DNA from: Saprospiraceae bacterium
GTDB lineage: Bacteria > Bacteroidota > Bacteroidia > Chitinophagales > Saprospiraceae
DNA length: 64,000 nucleotides
Direction: 5' to 3'
Assembly (NCBI GenBank): GCA_022844565.1
Contig: JALHLK010000009.1
Coordinates: forward strand, 1 to 64,000
The notes beneath the pieces were generated by a model. The model was given only the letters and a program-made list of their open reading frames with translations, made no database searches and was not told the DNA's origin. How positions within the stretch are numbered: position 1 is the first letter of the stretch; each line of letters opens with the position of its first letter. Below are positions 17,132 to 26,233 of this stretch, one piece after another. The position numbers and the translations under genes were made by a program.

Positions 17132-18067
17132 TTAGAACTCCACGTTATTAATTCTCTCCAACAAAAGTGAAGCTATGCGCTCTAATGATTCTTTAGTCCA
17201 ACCCGCTATATGGGGGGTCATAACTACCTTGGGATGATCTGCCAATTTTTGATAAAGTGATCTTTCTACTTCCGTAAATGCGTTTACTTTTTCATTTTCA
17301 AACACGTCTAAACACACACCACCCAAATGGCCATTTTCTAGATACTTGACCAAAGCTTTTGTGTCAATAACATTGCCTCTTGATGTGTTGATGATGATCG
17401 CACCTTTTCTACAGCTTTCAAAAAATGTTTCGTTGGCAAAATGTTTAGTTTCTGCCGATAGCGGTAAGTGAAAACTGATGATATCCGCTTTTTTAAGTAT
17501 TTCCTCCGTTGTAGTCAATTGCACATGGGCTAGATTTTCATCTAATTGACTTTTGTATTTATCATGGCCAAATATTGTCATATCGAAGCCCTTTAACTTC
17601 TTTGCCAAAGCACCACCGGTATGTCCTACTCCTATGATACCTATCGTTTTACCCATAATCTCAAAGCCTCTATTTTCTTCTCTTTGCCAATTGAAGTTTT
17701 TGGTTTCTTGATTGGCCTTGATGATATTATTGGCTAGACAGAGCAACATTCCAATAGCATGTTCACCTACAGCATCACAGTTGCCATCGGGTGTATTGAT
17801 ACATTTGATACCTTTCGAATGGGCATACGCTACATCTATGATTTCCATACCACTTCCTAGTCTTCCGATGAATTTTAATTGGTCACCTATATCTATCATC
17901 GTCTTATCCATCCGTATTTTACTATTGATGATGACACCAATGAGCTGAGGCAATAGTTCCCTCAACGTCTCATTACCAATACTTTCGTCATAAATCACCG
18001 TGAAACCTTTTTCCTCTAGTCCGTTGATCAATAAAGGGTGTACCTTATCTGTTATGGCTATTTTCAT
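17132..18067 (-). CDS. D-2-hydroxyacid dehydrogenase, SerA-like
   Basis: This 311-residue NAD-dependent dehydrogenase belongs to the D-isomer-specific 2-hydroxyacid family. The Rossmann loop GVGHTGG lies at residues 146-152, the substrate Arg in NTSRGNVID near residue 230, and the catalytic His in PHIAGWT near residue 286. The fold is that of phosphoglycerate dehydrogenase without the ACT domain, so serine synthesis is possible but the substrate is not proven. The start is the ATG at 18067, which overlaps the ruvC stop (ATGA); a longer frame from 18106 would run inside ruvC and add 13 non-conserved residues. It is the last gene of trhO-ruvC-dehydrogenase. Confidence 0.88.
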   Translation of the reverse strand: MKIAITDKVHPLLINGLEEKGFTVIYDESIGNETLRELLPQLIGVIINSKIRMDKTMIDIGDQLKFIGRLGSGMEIIDVAYAHSKGIKCINTPDGNCDAVGEHAIGMLLCLANNIIKANQETKNFNWQREENRGFEIMGKTIGIIGVGHTGGALAKKLKGFDMTIFGHDKYKSQLDENLAHVQLTTTEEILKKADIISFHLPLSAETKHFANETFFESCRKGAIIINTSRGNVIDTKALVKYLENGHLGGVCLDVFENEKVNAFTEVERSLYQKLADHPKVVMTPHIAGWTKESLERIASLLLERINNVEF

Positions 18068-18633
18068 TTGAGTCTTTTGGGATTGTTTTTTATAAATGAT
18101 GACCAATCTTTTGCTTTTCCAGCGGAACCCAAAAGTCCAGACCTTTGATTGTAGTGACAGTAAGCTACGGCAAGCGCATCGGTTGCATCCAGATATTCAC
18201 TGGGTATTTTGATCTTAAGGATGTATTCTAACATGGCAGCTACTTGTTCTTTAGAAGCGTTGCCATTACCAGTCACGGCTAGTTTTACCTTTTTTGGCAT
18301 GTACTCAGTGATGTCGAGGCCCATGGTTATGCCTGCTGCAATAGCTACTCCCTGTGCTCTTCCCAGTTTGAGCAATGATTGCACGTTTTTTGCATAAAAA
18401 GGAGCTTCGATGGCCATGTCTTTTGGCAAATATGTCTCTATGATTTCTTGCAATTGTAGGAAAATCTCTTTCAACTTAGATTGGTGGTCCTCTTCGCCTT
18501 TTAATTTGATCACACCGTGTGTAATTAACTTAAGTTTGCTACCAAATACTTCCATTATTGCATATCCTAAGATGTTGGTACCGGGATCGATGCCCAAGAT
18601 TTTATACGGAACAACTTCCTTCTTTATACTCAT
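18064..18633 (-). CDS. ruvC: Crossover junction endodeoxyribonuclease RuvC
   Basis: This 189-residue Holliday-junction resolvase has all four catalytic acidic residues: Asp16 (LGIDPGT), Glu76 (MAIEAPF), Asp149 and Asp152 (YLDATDALAVAYCH). The middle carries KNVQSLLKLGRAQGVAIAA, as expected. RuvC cuts four-way junctions made by RecA recombination and is moved along DNA by RuvAB. I use the ATG at 18633 (MSIKKEV); the codon just before it is TTG. The ATG overlaps the trhO stop as TGATG, and its own stop overlaps the dehydrogenase start, so the three genes are translationally coupled. ruvA and ruvB are not in this window. Confidence 0.97.
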   Translation of the reverse strand: MSIKKEVVPYKILGIDPGTNILGYAIMEVFGSKLKLITHGVIKLKGEEDHQSKLKEIFLQLQEIIETYLPKDMAIEAPFYAKNVQSLLKLGRAQGVAIAAGITMGLDITEYMPKKVKLAVTGNGNASKEQVAAMLEYILKIKIPSEYLDATDALAVAYCHYNQRSGLLGSAGKAKDWSSFIKNNPKRLK

Positions 18634-19697
18634 CAAAGAGCGCTTATTTCTTCAAATAAAACATCGTCTTTATGATGAGCTTTGTACCTGCCTTTTCCAA
18701 ACTTTGTTCCGTTGAATTGTACTTTGCCGATTAATGCATGTTGTTTGCTTTCAGGCAGTGCCCTAAATTCTTTACATTTATTACTACAACATTGATTGTA
18801 TTTAGCTGCACATTTTTTGCACTGTATAAAAAGGATGTGGCAATGCTCATTCGCACAATTGAGATGATCATCACAAGGCTCTCCGCACTGATGACATTTA
18901 GCTATGATGTCTTGAGATATGCGTTCTCCCAATCTTTCATCAAAAACGAAGTTCTTACCTACAAATCTATTTTCCAGACCTTGATTATTGACCTGTCGGG
19001 CATACTCGATGATTCCCCCTTCCAATTGAAATACATTTTTAAATCCTTTGTGTTTGAAATAGGCACTTGCCTTCTCACATCGGATACCCCCAGTGCAATA
19101 CAATAAGAGATTCTTATCTTTTTGATCTTCCAGAAGTTGCTCTACCAAAGGCAATTCTTCTCTAAAAGTCTCCACATCGGGCGTGATAGCATTCATAAAA
19201 TGACCAACTTCACTCTCGTAATGATTGCGCATATCAACAATGACGGTATCAGGATTTTTACTCAATTCGTTAAATTCATTTGCTTTAAGATGCGTACCAA
19301 TATTCGTCACGTCAAAAGTACTGTCATCCAATCCATCAGCTACAATTTTATTTCTAAATTTGACAGTCAGTTTAAAAAAAGCAGTAGGATCATCTTCTAT
19401 TGCAAAGTTTAATCTACAATTTTCTAAAAATAAAATCTCGTTCAATTTTTCTCTAAATACCTCGAGATGATCAGATGGCACCGAAACTTGTGCATTTACT
19501 CCTTCGTAGGAAACATAGATTCGCCCTAGCGTCCCTACACTATCCAACAAAAGAAAAAAATGATCTCTAAAAAATTGTGGGTTGCCAATGTGGGCATACT
19601 TATAAAAAGAAATGGTTGTTCTCGGTGTTGAGTCGTGTTTAATTTTGTCAATGAGGAGTTCCCTATTGACCCTGTTGTGCAATCGTGGTTTAGTCAT
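18633..19697 (-). CDS. trhO: tRNA uridine(34) hydroxylase TrhO (rhodanese domain)
   Basis: This 354-residue enzyme is of the YceA/TrhO type, which hydroxylates U34 of certain tRNAs on the way to 5-methoxyuridine-type modifications. It has an N-terminal acylphosphatase-like domain (residues 25-125, with GRIYVSYEGVNAQVSVP), a rhodanese domain with the catalytic loop YCTGGIRCEKA, and a C-terminal Cys-rich zinc-binding region (CHQCGEPCDDHLNCANEHCHILFIQCKKCAAKYNQCC). The active-site Cys is present. It leads the trhO-ruvC-dehydrogenase set. A TACCTTTG -7 box lies at 19754-19761. Confidence 0.93.
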   Translation of the reverse strand: MTKPRLHNRVNRELLIDKIKHDSTPRTTISFYKYAHIGNPQFFRDHFFLLLDSVGTLGRIYVSYEGVNAQVSVPSDHLEVFREKLNEILFLENCRLNFAIEDDPTAFFKLTVKFRNKIVADGLDDSTFDVTNIGTHLKANEFNELSKNPDTVIVDMRNHYESEVGHFMNAITPDVETFREELPLVEQLLEDQKDKNLLLYCTGGIRCEKASAYFKHKGFKNVFQLEGGIIEYARQVNNQGLENRFVGKNFVFDERLGERISQDIIAKCHQCGEPCDDHLNCANEHCHILFIQCKKCAAKYNQCCSNKCKEFRALPESKQHALIGKVQFNGTKFGKGRYKAHHKDDVLFEEISAL

Positions 19698-19753
19698 TTT
19701 ACTTTAGATTTTGCGCTTTCGCAGGAAGCGTGTCTAAAAAATTAATATCGGTG

Positions 19754-19761
19754 CAAAGGTA
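19754..19761 (-). promoter_or_regulatory. Candidate -7 box of trhO
   Basis: TACCTTTG on the minus strand, about 57 nt before the trhO start, matches TAnnTTTG. No convincing TTG -33 box is visible. Confidence 0.4.
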
Positions 19762-19830
19762 AGGATAAAATTATTATAACTAATTAGGTCTGTACATTTT
19801 TTGGTTGAACAGTCATAGACCTAAATAGTT

Positions 19831-19997
19831 ACGTGTGTATAACAAAATGCACTTTTGAAAATTTGGCCTATGTTTTACCCCGAAGGCCTAAGGCGAGCCA
19901 TAGGCCAAATTTTAAAAATGTTTTTGATTTGGTTTTCCCTTTTAAGAGAATCAGTGGGTAAAATCAAAAACATTTTTGTGCAATTTGTTATACACAC
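19831..19997. repeat. Three-way-junction palindromic element
   Basis: A 167-bp non-coding block folds into a nearly complete three-way junction. The outer stem pairs 19833-19852 with 19978-19997 (19 of 20 matched). Two perfect inner stems pair 19858-19872 with 19899-19913 (15 bp) and 19914-19930 with 19961-19977 (17 bp). AATAGTT flanks it on both sides (19824-19830 and 19998-20004), a possible 7-bp target duplication. Each outer arm contains the sequence TTATACACA, a match to the DnaA-box consensus, in opposite orientation. It has no reading frame. It may be a non-autonomous mobile element or a structured RNA/DNA site. Confidence 0.75.
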
Positions 19998-20021
19998 AAT
20001 AGTTGCAAATTATTTACAAAA

Positions 20022-23000
20022 ATGAAATTAATTATTACCTTGCTTTCAAATTGTATTATAATGATCAGGTTTATTCACAAAATTTGCAAAACAGTCTTGT
20101 TTGCAGCATTATTTTTATTGAGTACAAATTCTTTTGCTCAAGTAAAAAATGATTCTATCATGGAGTCTGCTCTCAATGGGCTAAAATTTAGAAATATTGG
20201 TCCCGCAGTGATGTCTGGAAGGATTGCAGATATAGCCATTGATCAGCATAATCCGTCAACATGGTTTGTGGCAGTAGGTTCAGGAGGTGTGTGGAAAACG
20301 ACCAATTCAGGTAATACTTGGAAACCTATATTTGACGATAAGCCGTCTTTTTCCATAGGATGTGTAACAATTGACCCGTCAAATAGTGCTACGATTTGGG
20401 TAGGTACAGGAGAAAATGTAGGTGGAAGACATGTAGGTTTTGGCGATGGGATCTATAAAAGCAATGATGGTGGCAATAGCTTTACAAAGATGGGACTTGA
20501 TAAGTCTGAGCACATATCTAAAATCGTCGTTCATCCTAAAAATTCCGACGTCATTTGGGTCGCTTCACAGGGTCCGCTGTGGAGTAAAGGAGGAGAAAGA
20601 GGTATTTATAAATCGGTAGACGGTGGTAAAACATGGAAACAAACGCTAGGCGATAAGGAATGGATAGGTGCTACTGACATCGTAATCAATCCTGAAAACC
20701 CACAAATTTTATATGCGGCAACATGGCAACGACATCGTACAATCGCGGCTTATATGGGAGGAGGACCAGGTACTGCCATATATAAAAGTAAAGACGGAGG
20801 TGATACTTGGGAAAAATTGACTAATGGCCTACCTACATCCAATATGGGTAAAATAGGATTGGCTATTTCTCCACAAAAGCCAGATGTAGTCTATGCAGCC
20901 ATAGAGTTAGAAAGAAGGACCGGTGGCGTCTTCAGAAGTAGTAATGGTGGAGCAAATTGGACCAAAATGTCAGATGCTGTTTCGGGAGCTACAGGACCAC
21001 ACTACTATCAGGAGCTTTATGCTAGCCCACATCAGTTTGATCACCTTTACTTGATGGATATGAGGATACAAGTCAGTAGTGATGGAGGTAAAACTTTCAC
21101 ACGGCTAAAGGAAGAGCATAAGCACAGCGACAACCATGCCATCGCATTTATCAAAGATAGACCAGATTATCTTTTAATAGGCACAGACGGAGGCCTATAT
21201 GAATCCTTTGATAATGCTGAAAATTGGAAATTTTTTGCCAACCTGCCAATTACTCAATTTTACGACATAGCGATAGATGATAGTGAGCCATTCTATAATA
21301 TTTATGGAGGAACACAAGATAATAGTACCCAAGGTGGTCCTTCTCAGACGGACAAGATTCAGGGTATTCATAATAGCGATTGGAAGGTTGTATTAGATTG
21401 GGATGGGCAACAGCCAGCGGTCGAACCAGGAAATCCAAATATCATCTACGCTCAAAGACAAGAAGGAACGCTTGCTCGAATCGATATGGTTACGGGTGAG
21501 GTGACCGATATCCAGCCAAGCCCAGCTGCGGGGGAAACATTTGAGCGGTACAATTGGGACGCCCCAATTCTGGTAAGTAATCACAATCCTACGACAATTT
21601 ATTTTGCTTCTCAACGGCTGTGGAAATCCGAAGACAGAGGAGATACTTGGACAGCTATTTCCAGTGATCTCACCAAAAATCAAAATCGTATGAACCTACC
21701 TATCATGGGCTCAACACAAGGTTTTGACAATGCTTGGGACATGTTAGCTATGTCAAATTTTAATACGATCACGATGATAGATGAGTCACCGCTCAACCGA
21801 GACTTAATCTATGTAGGAACGGATGATGGGCTCATACAAATCACTGAAGATGGTGGTAAGACGTGGCGAAAAATGGAGGCATCTTCTTTACCAGGTTGTC
21901 CTGCTTCAGCCTACATCAACGAAATAAAGGCAGATCTTTTTGACGTAAACACAGCGTACATCACGCTAGATAATTATAAAACAGGCGACTATAATCCCTA
22001 CATTTACAAAACAAATGACAAGGGCAAAACATGGAAGAGTATGAAAGGCAATTTTCCAGAAAGAAACTTTATTTGGCGATTAGTACAAGATCATATCAAT
22101 CCAAAATTGATCTTTGCGGCTTCTGAATTTGGAATGTATGTTACCCTAGATGGTGGTGAAAAATGGATGAAATTAAATGGTGGTATGCCAATGATAGCTT
22201 GCAGAGATATAAAAATTCATAAAAAAGAAGACGATTTGGTTGTGGCTACTTTTGGAAGGGGAATTTATATCTTGGATGATATTTCTCCTTTAAGAAACAT
22301 GGACAAGAATGCGCTTGCAAAAGATTTTAAACTTTTTGACACTCCCAAAGCCAATTGGTTCATTCCTAGAAGTCATTTAGGGTTTGAGCCAGGTAAAGGA
22401 GACCAAGGTGCAGGCTTTTACACAGCAGATAATCCTACCTTTGGAGCGTCTTTCACTTATTTGATCAATAAAGATGTAAAGACTTTAAAAGAAAAGCGCA
22501 AGGCAAATGAAAAAATAAATCTTGATAAAAAGGTACCGGTTAGTTTTCCTGATTGGGATCAATTACACCAAGAAGAAACAGAAGGAAAACTAAGTATTGC
22601 TTTTGTCATAAAAGACCAAAAAGGGCAATACATTCGCACTGTAAATGGTCCCGTGGGTAAAGGAATTCATCGAATATATTGGGACTTAAGGCACGTTGAC
22701 GCATCCTCGATTTTAGCTGGAGATAGTGAAAAATCCTCCATGTTAGCGATGCCGGGTAAATATACGGCATCTATGTACCTTGACTCAAGTGGAATTCTTA
22801 CGGACCTAGGTCAGTCCACATCCTTTGAGGTGGTACCATTGAGGAAAAATTCGATCCAAAAGGCATCTTATGCAGATGTAGCTGGATTCTGGAGGCAATT
22901 AGAAAATACCGCTATGGAGTTGACAGGATTACAAATTAAACATAACTTGTTAAAGTCATTTGGTCAAAAAATTAATAAAGCTATGCATACCTATTCTGGA

Positions 23001-23321
23001 TGGAATTCGAATGACTTGAACACTATGAGTAATCTCCTCAATCAATTGGACAAAGTAAATATTACGATGAATGGCCTACCCATTAAAGATCAGATTGGTG
23101 AAAAAAATAATCCAACTGTAGGGTCCCGTCTATTCAACATTACGCGTGGAGTTGCTGCATCTACTTATGGCCCAACCAATACAAATAAAAAAGACTTGAA
23201 CATTTTACAAGATATGATTAAACAAAACAATACTTCGTTGGAACAGATCGAAAAATCATTGGATGTTTTGGCAAATAAAATAGCAGGGTCAGGGGGACCT
23301 AAATTGATGAAAGGTAATTGA
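20022..23321 (+). CDS. Secreted Asp-box/sortilin-type beta-propeller protein
   Basis: This 1099-residue exported protein has a signal peptide (through NSFAQ; the start may be this ATG or the one at 20061) and a double beta-propeller made of many Asp-box/BNR repeats of the form S-x-D-G-G-x-T-W: TTNSGNTWKP, SNDGGNSF, SVDGGKTW, SKDGGDTW, SSDGGKTF, SEDRGDTW, TEDGGKTW, TLDGGEKW. The C-terminal third (from about residue 780) is an Ig-like FlgD/FN3-type domain followed by helices. Such VPS10/sortilin-like proteins are common in Bacteroidota and Acidobacteria and are often called glycosyl hydrolases, but the sialidase Arg triad is not evident, so catalysis is doubtful. It stands alone. Confidence 0.85.
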   Translation: MKLIITLLSNCIIMIRFIHKICKTVLFAALFLLSTNSFAQVKNDSIMESALNGLKFRNIGPAVMSGRIADIAIDQHNPSTWFVAVGSGGVWKTTNSGNTWKPIFDDKPSFSIGCVTIDPSNSATIWVGTGENVGGRHVGFGDGIYKSNDGGNSFTKMGLDKSEHISKIVVHPKNSDVIWVASQGPLWSKGGERGIYKSVDGGKTWKQTLGDKEWIGATDIVINPENPQILYAATWQRHRTIAAYMGGGPGTAIYKSKDGGDTWEKLTNGLPTSNMGKIGLAISPQKPDVVYAAIELERRTGGVFRSSNGGANWTKMSDAVSGATGPHYYQELYASPHQFDHLYLMDMRIQVSSDGGKTFTRLKEEHKHSDNHAIAFIKDRPDYLLIGTDGGLYESFDNAENWKFFANLPITQFYDIAIDDSEPFYNIYGGTQDNSTQGGPSQTDKIQGIHNSDWKVVLDWDGQQPAVEPGNPNIIYAQRQEGTLARIDMVTGEVTDIQPSPAAGETFERYNWDAPILVSNHNPTTIYFASQRLWKSEDRGDTWTAISSDLTKNQNRMNLPIMGSTQGFDNAWDMLAMSNFNTITMIDESPLNRDLIYVGTDDGLIQITEDGGKTWRKMEASSLPGCPASAYINEIKADLFDVNTAYITLDNYKTGDYNPYIYKTNDKGKTWKSMKGNFPERNFIWRLVQDHINPKLIFAASEFGMYVTLDGGEKWMKLNGGMPMIACRDIKIHKKEDDLVVATFGRGIYILDDISPLRNMDKNALAKDFKLFDTPKANWFIPRSHLGFEPGKGDQGAGFYTADNPTFGASFTYLINKDVKTLKEKRKANEKINLDKKVPVSFPDWDQLHQEETEGKLSIAFVIKDQKGQYIRTVNGPVGKGIHRIYWDLRHVDASSILAGDSEKSSMLAMPGKYTASMYLDSSGILTDLGQSTSFEVVPLRKNSIQKASYADVAGFWRQLENTAMELTGLQIKHNLLKSFGQKINKAMHTYSGWNSNDLNTMSNLLNQLDKVNITMNGLPIKDQIGEKNNPTVGSRLFNITRGVAASTYGPTNTNKKDLNILQDMIKQNNTSLEQIEKSLDVLANKIAGSGGPKLMKGN

Positions 23322-23448
23322 AAAGAAATTTAGGTTATATATTTACTTTCCAGACTCGCAAATAGGCCACGTATTTCAATGGTTAATGAGTATAGGTGAT
23401 GAAGTTTAAAGGGCAATTATATAAATCTGTATAATTTCCTTCATTCTC

Positions 23449-24933
23449 TTATTCTTTTACTTCAATCTGATAGACCAAAAACTCTTGCATAGCCTTAGCC
23501 AAATCTTCTTGCACAAAAGGAATGCGCGTCACACTACCACCATCTCTTATTTCAATAGTCCTCAGGCCTTTGTTCCTCTGGTACGGTGAGTCGGTGGTAC
23601 TAACAATTTGAATTTTTGAAATGGGGACAATCTTCTTTTTCGTGCCAAATCTTCCTCCATTGACCACGACATAGTCATCGTCAATCGCAAATTGAAATTT
23701 TTTGTATTTTAGGTAAAAATTAATAATCAAATAACTGGACAACAACATCAAAGGAATAAGTCCTAAATAAAGCTCAAACCAAATTAATAGCGAAGCAATA
23801 ATGCTTGTAAAAATTAAGGTGAACAGCAATGCCCTTTGAAAATAATAATGACTTATTTTATGAAAGGTAAAATCCCTCTGTAAGAAATCTGGATAGAGTA
23901 TAGAAATCGTTTTATCTACTGTCTGTATGTCCATACCAGGAATGTGGATGACTTGCTTGACATCCCCAATCTTTTGAAGGTGAAAGTCATACATGCCAAT
24001 CAATCTTCGCAATATATTTTGTTTATAATAGATGGATTGGATCTTTTGATCTTTTACAGCAAGAAGTTTTTTGTTAAAAAGGCCCCTCGATATATAAAAA
24101 CCATCGCTGGTCCGGTAAAACCTAAACTCAAAATATACAATCAATTGCCTGACTATAGAAACAATGACAGAGATAATTAAAAAAAGTATGATGACTAAAA
24201 CGAAAAGCTTTAAGGTGCCCACAAAATTGTAAATATTTTCTTCATATTCGTCATAGTCTCCTAGTATCTTCCAGTCTTGCAATCGTTGTCCAAATGAGAA
24301 TATGAGTGCTAAGATGATACCTCCCGTCTCTAGGTGATTAGCCGTTAGCCCACTTTTAAGTAAGTTAATATTTGATAATTGGTAGATTAATTCTCTTTTG
24401 GAGCTGACACTTTCTTCATTTGTGGTTCCATCATCGAGCGTTGTATCAACTTTTTGAATAATGGCTTTTTCTTCAAAAATGATTTTTCTTATTTCTTTAA
24501 TTTTATCCAACGTTATAGCATACAACTCGATTTCTTCTTTGTTACTGCCCGCAGTTTCAATTTTTAATTTGCCTACATCCAATACTTGTTGTACCACATT
24601 TTGTTCATAATCGATGTTCATAATGTTTTCAAAGGGTATGGTTATTTTTTTCTTATTGAGGACACCACCTTTGTAAATAAATTCTTGATTGACTATCGAA
24701 TATTTGATGTTTAAGAATTTAAAAATAGCAAAAACAGTGTATAAAAGTAAAAATGCCGCCAATCCGTAATAAACATAAACAGGTGGATCCTCTTTAACAA
24801 AAACATAAATCAAAAAAGGAAAAAAACTAGAAATCGCTGCCCTATATTGTTTAACTAGGATGATCAATAACCCAGCAATATGTTGTCTTTGAGGAATGGC
24901 AAATGACGGATTAGTATTGATCTCACTCATCAT
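23449..24933 (-). CDS. PH domain membrane protein, YdbT-like
   Basis: This 494-residue membrane protein carries repeated bacterial PH domains (bPH2, formerly DUF304) alternating with pairs of transmembrane helices. Copies begin at KYSIVNQEFIYKGGVLNKKKITIPFENIMNIDYEQ, at FRFYRTSDGFYISRGLFNKKLLAVKDQKIQSI and at FQFAIDDDYVVVNGGRFGTKKKIVPISKIQIV, so there are three. This is the YdbT architecture of Bacillus, where ydbST protects against the antimicrobial peptide amylocyclicin. Its start overlaps the ydbS-like gene by 11 nt, so the two are made together. A role in tolerating membrane-active compounds is an inference from Bacillus. Confidence 0.85.
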   Translation of the reverse strand: MMSEINTNPSFAIPQRQHIAGLLIILVKQYRAAISSFFPFLIYVFVKEDPPVYVYYGLAAFLLLYTVFAIFKFLNIKYSIVNQEFIYKGGVLNKKKITIPFENIMNIDYEQNVVQQVLDVGKLKIETAGSNKEEIELYAITLDKIKEIRKIIFEEKAIIQKVDTTLDDGTTNEESVSSKRELIYQLSNINLLKSGLTANHLETGGIILALIFSFGQRLQDWKILGDYDEYEENIYNFVGTLKLFVLVIILFLIISVIVSIVRQLIVYFEFRFYRTSDGFYISRGLFNKKLLAVKDQKIQSIYYKQNILRRLIGMYDFHLQKIGDVKQVIHIPGMDIQTVDKTISILYPDFLQRDFTFHKISHYYFQRALLFTLIFTSIIASLLIWFELYLGLIPLMLLSSYLIINFYLKYKKFQFAIDDDYVVVNGGRFGTKKKIVPISKIQIVSTTDSPYQRNKGLRTIEIRDGGSVTRIPFVQEDLAKAMQEFLVYQIEVKE

Positions 24934-25459
24934 TTAAACCTATTGTTTCTTCTTTTGCAGATTTTTGAAGTATAAAAGCTTTGATTTCCTCAGCTCGCCT
25001 TTCATCCAGAGAATGGATACTCATATCTACCCCTGTACCGCCTGAAGTGAATAAATTAAGTGTTGCAATCTTGAAAAACCGCTGTGTAAATGATTGATTG
25101 ATTTCTGCATGTTGTACTCTATTAAAAGGTAAGGTCGTTGTTGACAAAAAAATTACCCCTTCCTTGAGTGTCAGATCTTTTTCTCTGATAGAATACTTTA
25201 ACAACTTAAAATAATAATAAGAATGTAAGACCATCAATAGCGTGAAAAAAGTGATAATACCAAATATGATGAGTACAATGTAAAAGTCGCGCTCAATAAA
25301 AAACCAAGAAACAATAGCCCCAATCAATATGACAGCAAAGAAAATAAAAGTAGTCAATAAAGAAGCATTGAAAGCATGCTTGCTTACATTTTCATATTTG
25401 AGTTCCACAATTTGAGTGATGTCGTTTGGGTTGACTTGATGGTTAGTAAAAGTGCTCAT
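24923..25459 (-). CDS. PH domain membrane protein, YdbS-like
   Basis: This 178-residue protein has two transmembrane helices (residues about 33-55 and 60-84) followed by one bPH2 domain: LKYSIREKDLTLKEGVIFLSTTTLPFNRVQHAEINQSFTQRFF then IATLNLFTSGG. This is the YdbS form, and the next gene, overlapping by 11 nt, is the three-domain YdbT form. The pair is a conserved unit in Firmicutes and Bacteroidota. It most likely sits in the inner membrane with the PH domain facing the cytoplasm. No regulatory element was recognised upstream. Confidence 0.85.
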   Translation of the reverse strand: MSTFTNHQVNPNDITQIVELKYENVSKHAFNASLLTTFIFFAVILIGAIVSWFFIERDFYIVLIIFGIITFFTLLMVLHSYYYFKLLKYSIREKDLTLKEGVIFLSTTTLPFNRVQHAEINQSFTQRFFKIATLNLFTSGGTGVDMSIHSLDERRAEEIKAFILQKSAKEETIGLNDE

Positions 25460-25639
25460 TTAGTTTTTTTAATTCGTCCTAATGAAGGTATAAAAGTATG
25501 CTTTATTAATGGAAATAAAAGAATAAAATATGCAAAAACAGGTTTTGACTTATTTTTTTCTAAGTAATTTACAATTAAAATCTGCTCACAATTAAACTCT
25601 TTATCAATTTATCAGTCTAATAGGCATAAAATATAGATT

Positions 25640-26203
25640 TTGGCTTTACCTAAGAACAATACATTATTCTACTCAGACGAAGAGCTACTGCAGATGATCA
25701 AAGTATCGTCTAGTAAAGAGCAAGCGTATAAGTACATAATGAATACGCATCAAGAGCGGATATATTGGGTAATCCGAAAGATCGTAATGACACATGAGGA
25801 TACAGATGATGTAATTCAAAATACTTTTATCAAAGCATTTCGCTCGATAGAAAACTTTGAAGGACGCTCAAGTATCTATGTATGGCTGCATAGGATTGCC
25901 ATCAACGAAGCTATTTCTTTCAAAAATAAGAATAGTAAGCACACGAGAATAATTCCGATAGACCAAGCGAATGCTGAATCTTCTGCTTCAAGCTACGATA
26001 CAGAAGATAGTGAACTGATTATACAAAAACTAGAAAAAGCAATAGAAGTATTACCTGAAAAGCAAAAAGCAGTTTTTTTAATGAGGTATTATGAAGAAAT
26101 GCCCTACGAACAAATGTCTCAAAAACTAAGCACGAGCGTCGGTGCGCTAAAAGCTTCTTACCACCACGCTATTAAAAAAATAGAAGAAATGATTACTCGG
26201 TAA
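25640..26203 (+). CDS. RNA polymerase sigma factor, ECF subfamily
   Basis: This 187-residue sigma-70 factor has region 2 at about residues 30-95 (MTHEDTDDVIQNTFIKAFRSIENFEGRSSIYVWLHRIAINEAISF) and region 4 at 132-185 (LPEKQKAVFLMRYYEEMPYEQMSQKLSTSVGALKASYHHAIKKIEEM). The start shown is TTG at 25640 and gives the usual ten or so residues before region 2; the first ATG downstream (residue 19) would still keep both regions. The next gene encodes a membrane protein that fits an anti-sigma factor, followed by a Spy-like periplasmic protein, so the group looks like an envelope-stress regulator. Confidence 0.92.
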   Translation: MALPKNNTLFYSDEELLQMIKVSSSKEQAYKYIMNTHQERIYWVIRKIVMTHEDTDDVIQNTFIKAFRSIENFEGRSSIYVWLHRIAINEAISFKNKNSKHTRIIPIDQANAESSASSYDTEDSELIIQKLEKAIEVLPEKQKAVFLMRYYEEMPYEQMSQKLSTSVGALKASYHHAIKKIEEMITR

Positions 26204-26233
26204 TTACCGAATACAAAGTATTGAAGTAAAAGA

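Noticed and set aside
19831-19997. Integron attC site
   Set aside because: The ends have TATAAC...GTTATA but do not fit RYYYAAC and GTTRRRY, the element has two long inner stems, and no integrase or cassette array is seen.
20022-23321. Sialidase
   Set aside because: Asp-boxes alone do not make a sialidase. The Arg triad, nucleophile Tyr/Glu pair and RIP motif were not recognised, so only a propeller protein is claimed.
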